This document shows positions 57,521 to 64,000 of a stretch of 64,000 nucleotides of DNA, piece by piece; the first letter of the stretch is position 1; each line of letters begins with the position of its first letter. The position numbers were made by a program, and so were the translations under genes. Source of the stretch: Silene conica (Eukaryota; Streptophyta; Magnoliopsida; Caryophyllales; Caryophyllaceae); the NCBI GenBank assembly GCA_029255685.2, contig CM055312.2, positions 7,154,649 to 7,218,648 on the forward strand, read 5' to 3'. The notes under the pieces are model-generated. The model was given only the letters and a program-made list of their open reading frames with translations, was not told the DNA's origin and ran no database searches.

Positions 57521-58019
57521 TTATGTTGGAAAAACTCAACTTCGTCAACTCTCCAATTCTCTAAACTTTAAACAAAAATGAAATACAACACGTTAGGTTA
57601 CGCATTTTGCATTTTTAATTAGTATAATAAAACTACGTAAAATATTAGCAAAGTAAGGTAACATTATGGTATAAAGTTCACAAATAGGATGCTACCTCTG
57701 GGTATAGGAAAGCATGGTACATTAGGCTCATATAATACCTAATCTGTTAATTTTTTTATTAGAGCCCACTACAAAACAAATACTTATCTAATTAACCTCC
57801 AGTAAACCCTTCTTAATTCTCTGTTGAAGACAGTCATAACAAAGTTCTCTCCCACCAAAATTTGATTTGAAGATGACTGAAGGAAAGCGATTGGTGTATC
57901 CAACAAGGCGGAAAAATGCATCGAATTATATTTCGGTAAACGAGAAGCAATTTGTATCGACATCATGAAGGAAAAACGCATCAAACAAGATTAATTTGAG
58001 GTATATTTTTACACCAAAC
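57521..58019. other. Intergenic DNA
   Basis: CACTACAAAACAAATAC at 57769 resembles a CACTA terminus, but no partner end is seen. A 66-codon minus frame (57984-57784) has no recognisable features. Confidence 0.4.
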
Positions 58020-60240
58020 ATTAAGTACTCATTAAAGTTTGATGATATATTGACGCATAAAAATACGAGCTATTACGATAAGAATACGAGTTAACGTAAA
58101 AAGTACATTTTGATGATATATTGAACAATTAAAATTACGAGGTATAAATAAAAGAATATGAGTTACAAAATAAGAGCTAATATTAAAATAATACGAGCTA
58201 ATATAAAAATAATACGAGCTATTAAGCTAAGAATACAAGCTAAATGTAAATACAATACGAGCTAATATTAAAAGAATACAAGTGAATATAAAAAAAACAC
58301 GAGTTATTAAGATAAGAGTACGAGCTATTAATATAAGAATACGAGCTGATGTAAAAGGGACACGAACTTAAGAAATTCACGAACTAAAAAATACGAGCAC
58401 ATAAAAATGCAAATCGGTACCCTAAGAATACGACCTAATATAAAAAGAATATGAGCTAATATAAAAGAATACGAGCCAATATAAAAAACACGATTTATTA
58501 AGATAAGAATACGAGCTATTAAGATAAGAATACGAGCTATTCATATAAGAATACGAGCTATTAATATAAAAATATGAGCTAATATAAAAAGAATACGAAT
58601 TTACGAAAATCACGAACTAAAAAATACGAGCACATCAGAATGCAAGTTATTACCCTAAGAATACGAACTAATATAAACAGAATACGAGCTAATATTAAAA
58701 GAATACGAGTTAATATAAAAAACACAAATTATTAAGATAAGAATACGTGCTATTAATATAAGAATACGAGCTAATGTAAAAAGAATACGAGTTTACGAAA
58801 ATCACGAACTAAAAAATACAAGTACATCAAAATGCAAGTTATTACGTGCTAATATAAAAAGAATACGAACTAATATTAAAAGAATTTACGAGTTAATATA
58901 AAAAACACAAGAGTTATTAAGATAAGAGTACGAGCTATTAATATATGAATACGCGCTTATGTAAAAGGAATACGAGCTTAAGAAAATCACGAACTAAAAA
59001 ATACGAGCACATAAGAATGCAAATCATTACCCTAAGAATACGAGCTAATATAAAAAGAATATGAGCTAATATAAAAGAGTACGAGCCAATATAAAAAACA
59101 CGATTTATTAAGATAAAAATACGAGCTATTAAGATAAGAACACGAGCTATTCATATAAGAATACGAGCTATTAATATAAGAATACGATTTAATGTATAAA
59201 GAATACGAATTTACGAAAATCACGAACTAAAAAATACGAGCACATCAGAATGCAAGTTATTACCCTAAGAATACGAACTAATATAAAGAGACTACGAGCT
59301 AATATTAAAAGAATACGAGCTAATATAAAAAAAACACGAATTATTAAGATAAGAATACGAGCTATTAATATAAGCATACGAGTTATTTATATAAGAATAC
59401 GAGTTATTAATATAAGAATACGAGCTAATGTAAAAAGAGTACGAGTTTACGAAAATCACGAACTAAAAAATACGAGCACATCAGAATGCAAGTTATTACG
59501 TGCTAATATAAAAAAAATACGAGCTAATATTAAAAGTATACGAGTTAATATAAAAAAAACACGAGTTATTAAGATAAGATCAGTACGAGCTATTAAAATA
59601 AGAATACGAGCTATTAATATATAAGAATACGAGCTAATGTAAAAAGAATACGAGTTTACGAAATCACGAACTAAATAATACGAGCACATCAGAATGCAAG
59701 CTATTACCCTAAGAATACGAGCTTATATAAGAAGAATACGAGCTAATATAAAAAAAATACGAGCTAATATTAAAAAAATATGAGTTATTAAGATAAGAAT
59801 GCGAGCTATTAATATAAGAATACGAGCTAATAATATAAGAATACACGCTAATGTAAAAAGAATACAAGCTTAAGAAAATCACGAACTAAAAAATACGAGC
59901 ACATATGAATGCAACTTATTACCCTAAAAATACGAGTTAATATAAAAAGAATACGAGCTAATATAAAAAAGAATATGAGCTAATGTAAAAAACCACGAGT
60001 TATTAAGATGAGAACACGAGCTATTAATATAAGAATCCGAGTTATTAAGATAAAATATGAACTATTAAAATAAGAATACGAGCTATTAATATAAGAATAT
60101 GAACTAATTTATAAAGAATATGAACTAATAAAATAAGAATACGAGTTATTAACATATATAAGAATATGAGCTAATATCCAAAATATACGAGCTAATGTAA
60201 ACAGAATACGAGCTAATATAAATTTTGTATCAAAAAGTTT
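58020..60240. repeat. Higher-order minisatellite, AATACGAGCTAATATAAAA units
   Basis: A basic unit of about 20 bp (AAGAATACGAGCTAATATAA or ATTAATATAAGAATACGAGC) is organised in larger repeats of about 190-240 bp. Each larger repeat is marked by CACGAACTAAAAAATACGAG, at about 58380, 58613, 58804, 58989, 59221, 59458, 59664 and 59879. Open frames on both strands are repeat products. Confidence 0.92.
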
Positions 60241-61881
60241 ATTCAACATAGTAATCCATAACAATTCCACAAATTTTACACAACACAATATAAAAAGTAT
60301 ACGTAGTAATACAAAGCAATTCCAATTTCACAAATTGTACTTTACAAAAGCAATTTATTCAACATAAAAGAGTATATGTGTTTCAATTTCACAAAAGTAT
60401 ACAAAACAATTTCACAAAAGTATACGTATTTCAATTTATTTCTTCTAATTTAACTTAGGGTTATAAAAAATTGTATACGGGTTATTATAAAAAATTACAG
60501 ACACTAAGGCGTAATATGTAATTGTTTTTCCAAAACTACTGAATTAGAAGTACATGTTTTCGTTTCCATTGAAGTTTCATGCTACTTCAAAATTTCATAT
60601 TGTTTCATTGATGATGACACATTTGGCGTTTCATTCGCAGTCGAAGCTTCATTCATCATTGATGATAAAAATTATATAATGGTATTAAATAAACTAAAAT
60701 ATGGAGATATAATAATTAAGAAGATAAATGATTTACTAGATGATGAACCAAGACGAGTTAGAAAAACAGGGAAGAAGTTACAGGAGAGGGGAAGTGGGGA
60801 AGAATGAGATTACTAACTTTTTTTACTTTTTCTTTTTTTTTACAAAAATAATAAAGAAAAAGACTAAAATGTCCTTGGATGTACAATAGCATTGTACATC
60901 TGGTGGTATAGTCCAGGAACTGTATAAAGTTATGGATTAAGAGGATTCTAGAAGCAATAATTTACATAAATGGAGCACAAATAAGACATAGGGTATAAAT
61001 ATCATTCAAATTGAAATTTCCTCGAAAAACAATTGAAAAAATAAAGAAATGTTTTTCCTAAATTTTAATTATTTGGTGGTAATTTTTTGACGGATCTTAT
61101 CAAGCAAACTCGAGTTTTCTCAGTTTTATTTTATCCTCTATTGTTGTCATTCTTTTCTAAAAGGTTAGTTCAATTTTGTCTTAGGAAAATATAGCATTCA
61201 TAAGTTTGATACTATGTCCTATCAAACTTTTTAACTTATAAATGTAGCGCTAAATTGCCCCATAAATTTCTCCCAATGTGCGATTAAGCACATATCTTAT
61301 TTTTAAGAATGAAATTTACTAAATTAAATATTTTATTATCACTGAAAGTTAAAATTATTGATCAAATATTTAATACTGGAATTCCTAATTATTAGAAAGC
61401 ATGTTCAAATATTTTATTTATTTATTTTGGTGGAATTTTTTTCATAATATAAGAATTTACAATGAAAATACTATATTGTGGCCTTGTGGGTGAAAATCAA
61501 ACCCCTAATTTCATGACTAGAGTAAAAAAACTTCTACCACTTAAGCTTACTCTTATTCTCACCATCACATGTAACTAAACTAATATGGCTTGTTGTTGAG
61601 GTTATAAACTACATATGCCCTCCATACTCCATAGCTAACACTATTTTATCCAACCTTTTATTGAGACCTCAAAGTGTATGCTATGTCACTTATTAACACT
61701 TTGATTTTGTGTGCTTTAATTCTTGTGTAATTCTAAGTATTTAATTAAGGGGGTAAGAAATTATTCTATCTTAATTAAATTATCAAATTTAAGACCTGAA
61801 AATACAATAGTATTAAATTTATGAGGGAGAGCTTTATCGCTCCAAAACTCCCACATGGTTCAAATGCAAATAAAATCAGAT
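60241..61881. other. Intergenic DNA, nothing recognised
   Basis: AT-rich, no long frames. A small palindrome GATGTACAATAGCATTGTACATC lies at about 60880-60902. Confidence 0.5.
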
Positions 61882-62211
61882 GGTATTTAAGGTGGTCAAA
61901 GCTTCGGGTTGACCTGACTCGAACGGACCCTGCCCAACATCTGGTCAAATTTCACCCTGTCCTCTAATTTAGACCCGTATAAAGTAGGGCCCGACCCGTC
62001 AAAACTAAGGCCGGCCCCAAATCAAGCAAATTCAACTTGGTATGCCCTCCACTTTTCCCCTTCATCTTACCTCAAGCGTGTTCCAGGTCCACCTCCATCA
62101 AGCCCGACCTAACTCATGTCGATCCATCTCCTACCACATGTACGTTTTGGTCCCACTTAGCCAAGTCTATCCCGGCCTAAAGTCAACCTAACCCGGATGT
62201 TTAACCACCCC
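61882..62211. mobile_element. Possible hAT-like MITE upstream of hydrolase copy 2
   Basis: The left end AAGGTGGTCAAAGCTTCGGG and the reverse complement of the right end, AGGGGTGGTTAAACATCCGGG, are imperfect inverted repeats. Imperfect 8-bp flanks (AGATGGTA and AGATGGCT) could be the target duplication. The interior is GC-richer, with repeated GACCCG motifs. Confidence 0.45.
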
Positions 62212-62270
62212 TAGATGGCTAGATGGTGTACCAAAAAATAAAAAAAGACGTTGTCAATTCTCAAAAGTGA

Positions 62271-62278
62271 TATAAATA
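62271..62278 (+). promoter_or_regulatory. TATA box of hydrolase copy 2
   Basis: TATAAATA about 150 bp upstream of the ATG at 62426, giving a predicted leader of about 120 bp. Confidence 0.55.
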
Positions 62279-62425
62279 CAACCAATTATGAGCCAAAAGT
62301 GTAAGGCCTACATTCCAAGTCAGTATACATAAACAGCTAAACTTACCTCAATTGAATTATACAATAAAACACCCAAACATTTTCTTACCAAATCCAATTT
62401 AGCAAAAAGAATAGTATACAACAGT

Positions 62426-63546
62426 ATGTTTGCTACGCAATTGAAGTTAAGTGTGAGGTTGCACACAAACAAGTATAACAAAGCCTTGGTATTATTAGGC
62501 TCTAAATCATCAAAGAATGCATTGTTTTGTTGTGGATATAGATCAAGTAGAGCAATGCCACCGTCTTCGTCGTCTAAGGTGTCTGGGGATCTGGTGCCGG
62601 TGACACCGATAATTAAGCTTAGTGATGGGAGGCAATTGGCTTATAAGGAGCAAGGTGTTCCTAAGGATGAAGCCATTCATAAAGCTATTGTTGTCCATGG
62701 CTTTGATAGCTCTAAAGATTTATATTTGCCTCTTTCGAAGGTATTGACTTTTTTCATTGTCCCTAGCTTAATGATATTCCAAATATGCCTCCGCTCCCCC
62801 TCACCTCCTAAGTCCGTAGTCTTGTTTTATATGCAGGGCGAACCCAGGATTATACGTTTAAGCTAGCAAAAAAAAAAGTCTTGTCTTATAAATTATACGG
62901 TATCCCATTATTTATTTTTTTGACACGTAATAAATCGATATTAAATTGAATTGTTTTGTGCGTCTTTTCTTTAAATAATCGATCAACTTAGATACGTGTA
63001 TAATGAAACGGTAAACATCTTTATTAAACAAAGACATTAAAAAATATGATATAAAATACAACCGGATTTCTATCATAAGTAGAGGTTTGGGTCGACTGAC
63101 TCGACTCCCATTCCGTCTCAACTTTAGTGCTTGGCTCTTGACTTCTATTCCAATTGACGAAGGTGTTACTGAATAAATCCGTTAATTAAGCAATAATTGA
63201 AACGTAAGGAAGTATTAACCCTTTCTTAAGAGCAACATGAACAAAATGACAATTGACTTCAATATATTTAAATCGTTTGTGGAAAACGATCCGGATACTG
63301 AGAAAATGACTTGCACAATTATGTTCTGATGCAGGAATTTGTAGAGAAAATGGGTCTATACATTGTCACAATTGATAGACCCGGGTATGGAGAAAGCGAC
63401 CCGAACCCAAAACGGACCATAAAAAGTGATACATTTGATGTGCAAGAACTTGCCGACCACTTGGATCTTGGATCAAAGTTTTATATTGTGGGACTTTCTC
63501 TTGGGAACTATATTACATGGGGTTTCCTCAAGTACTTACCTCATAG
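62426..63546 (+). CDS. Alpha/beta-hydrolase gene copy 2, exons 1 and 2 (runs off the window)
   Basis: Exon 1 (62426-62740, 105 codons) and exon 2 (63335-63546) join in phase 0. The first 45 or so residues are basic and Ser-rich (MFATQLKLSVRLHTNKYNKA), and a start at the later Met (MPPSSSSKVSGDL) would remove them, so a plastid or mitochondrial targeting peptide is possible. The fold begins at IIKLSDGRQLAYKEQGVP, with IVVHGFDSSKDLYLPLS carrying the HGF oxyanion-hole motif. Exon 2 has DRPGYGESDPNPKRT and the nucleophile elbow VGLSLGN. The acid and His residues should lie in exons beyond 64000, as in copy 1. No lesion is visible. Copy 1 at 33.6-50.8 kb is its tandem duplicate. Substrate unknown. 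Confidence 0.85.
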
Positions 63547-64000
63547 GTATCTCCCTTACTCTTAACAGCTTAACTATTTACTTTGGTCAATATGTCTCTC
63601 TTAACACGGATAACTATATTTTAAAGATAAAACGGGTTAAATATTATACCATTTGTATAATAAAACAAGTTTTTTTTTCTTATATGTAACCATTTTATTT
63701 GTCTTATCTATTCAAATGGTATGTTATTTTCCCCGTATTAGGCTTAAATAAGAATTTGTATACTTAAATTAGCGTTATCACGCGATTACACCAAACTATA
63801 GATCGTTAATTTGAATCGTCAATACTCTATACCATTTGCTTCTTGATGCTAAAAATAAAGAATTCGACCTACAAACAGACATAAAACTAAGTTCACATTA
63901 ATCTATCGATGTGGGATTTCCACTCGGACTTTTAATATAGGGAAATGATAACGTCAAAGAGAAATTACATTAGTAGTTTCACTATTTCAAGATAATTTCT
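63547..64000 (+). other. Intron 2 of hydrolase copy 2 (partial)
   Basis: Starts GTATCT after exon 2. Part of it (CTTCTTGATGCTAAAAATAA at about 63838) resembles the equivalent intron of copy 1 (CTTCTTGACGCTAAAAATAC at about 33929), confirming duplication of introns too. Confidence 0.7.

Noticed and set aside
57769..60920. CACTA element starting at CACTACAAAACAAATAC
   Set aside because: No matching TTGTAGTG terminus, subterminal repeats or 3-bp duplication found.

Overview
The window is nuclear DNA of a flowering plant, most likely a eudicot. It is AT-rich, genes are split by GT-AG introns, and most of it is plant-type transposable elements: FAR1-type Mutator-like (MULE), CACTA, Helitron, Ty1/copia including a Sirevirus, Stowaway and hAT-like MITEs, and foldback elements. 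I cannot name the species. The only host gene is a duplicated alpha/beta-hydrolase at 33.6-64 kb; everything else recognised is mobile or captured by mobile DNA.

Region 2.2-30.1 kb is a chain of elements joined through (TA)n microsatellites: (TA)n, foldback element 2276-6481, (TA)n interrupted by a CACTA element (6602-11405, TSD ATA), an 18 kb MULE (11409-29648), (TA)n, a 374 bp hairpin MITE (29666-30039), (TA)n. All share terminal TCCGGTGAG- or GTGAG-type motifs, so they look like one family that inserts into TA microsatellites, with the 18 kb element as its coding relative. That element holds two convergent genes starting just inside its ends: on + a FAR1-like DDE transposase (11766-20792, one in-frame stop), on - a plant-mobile-domain protein with two tandem Ulp1-like cysteine protease domains (28880-21993). 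The first Ulp1 copy has lost the catalytic Asp and the second the catalytic Cys. A 21-bp quasi-palindromic minisatellite fills nearly every non-coding gap of the element and occurs nowhere else in the window.

A second CACTA element (12655-17563, TSD TAT) sits in the first intron of the FAR1-like gene, inside the minisatellite. It is a multi-gene Pack-CACTA, carrying fragments of a PP2C phosphatase, a SEC16/MAG5-like coat protein and a subtilisin-like protease, plus a C-terminal Ulp1-like tail.

Region 30-33.6 kb holds a 1 kb minisatellite and a hairpin MITE. From 33.6 to 50.8 kb lies the first hydrolase copy. Its last intron contains a hAT-like MITE, which contains a Ty1/copia element (34819-48994, 990 bp LTRs, TSD GGGTC), which contains a 5'-truncated Sirevirus (36636-42537). 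The copia polymerase carries a 7-bp duplication in the protease motif, an extra A, and two stop codons.

Region 51.8-57.5 kb is a minus-strand Helitron (51845-56928) with decayed Rep/helicase pieces and a captured first exon of a SAD2/importin-7/8-like gene. A second, oppositely oriented Helitron 3' end lies at 57520. Region 58.0-60.2 kb is a higher-order minisatellite. The second hydrolase copy (exon 1 at 62426, exon 2 at 63335) runs off the right edge and looks intact as far as visible.
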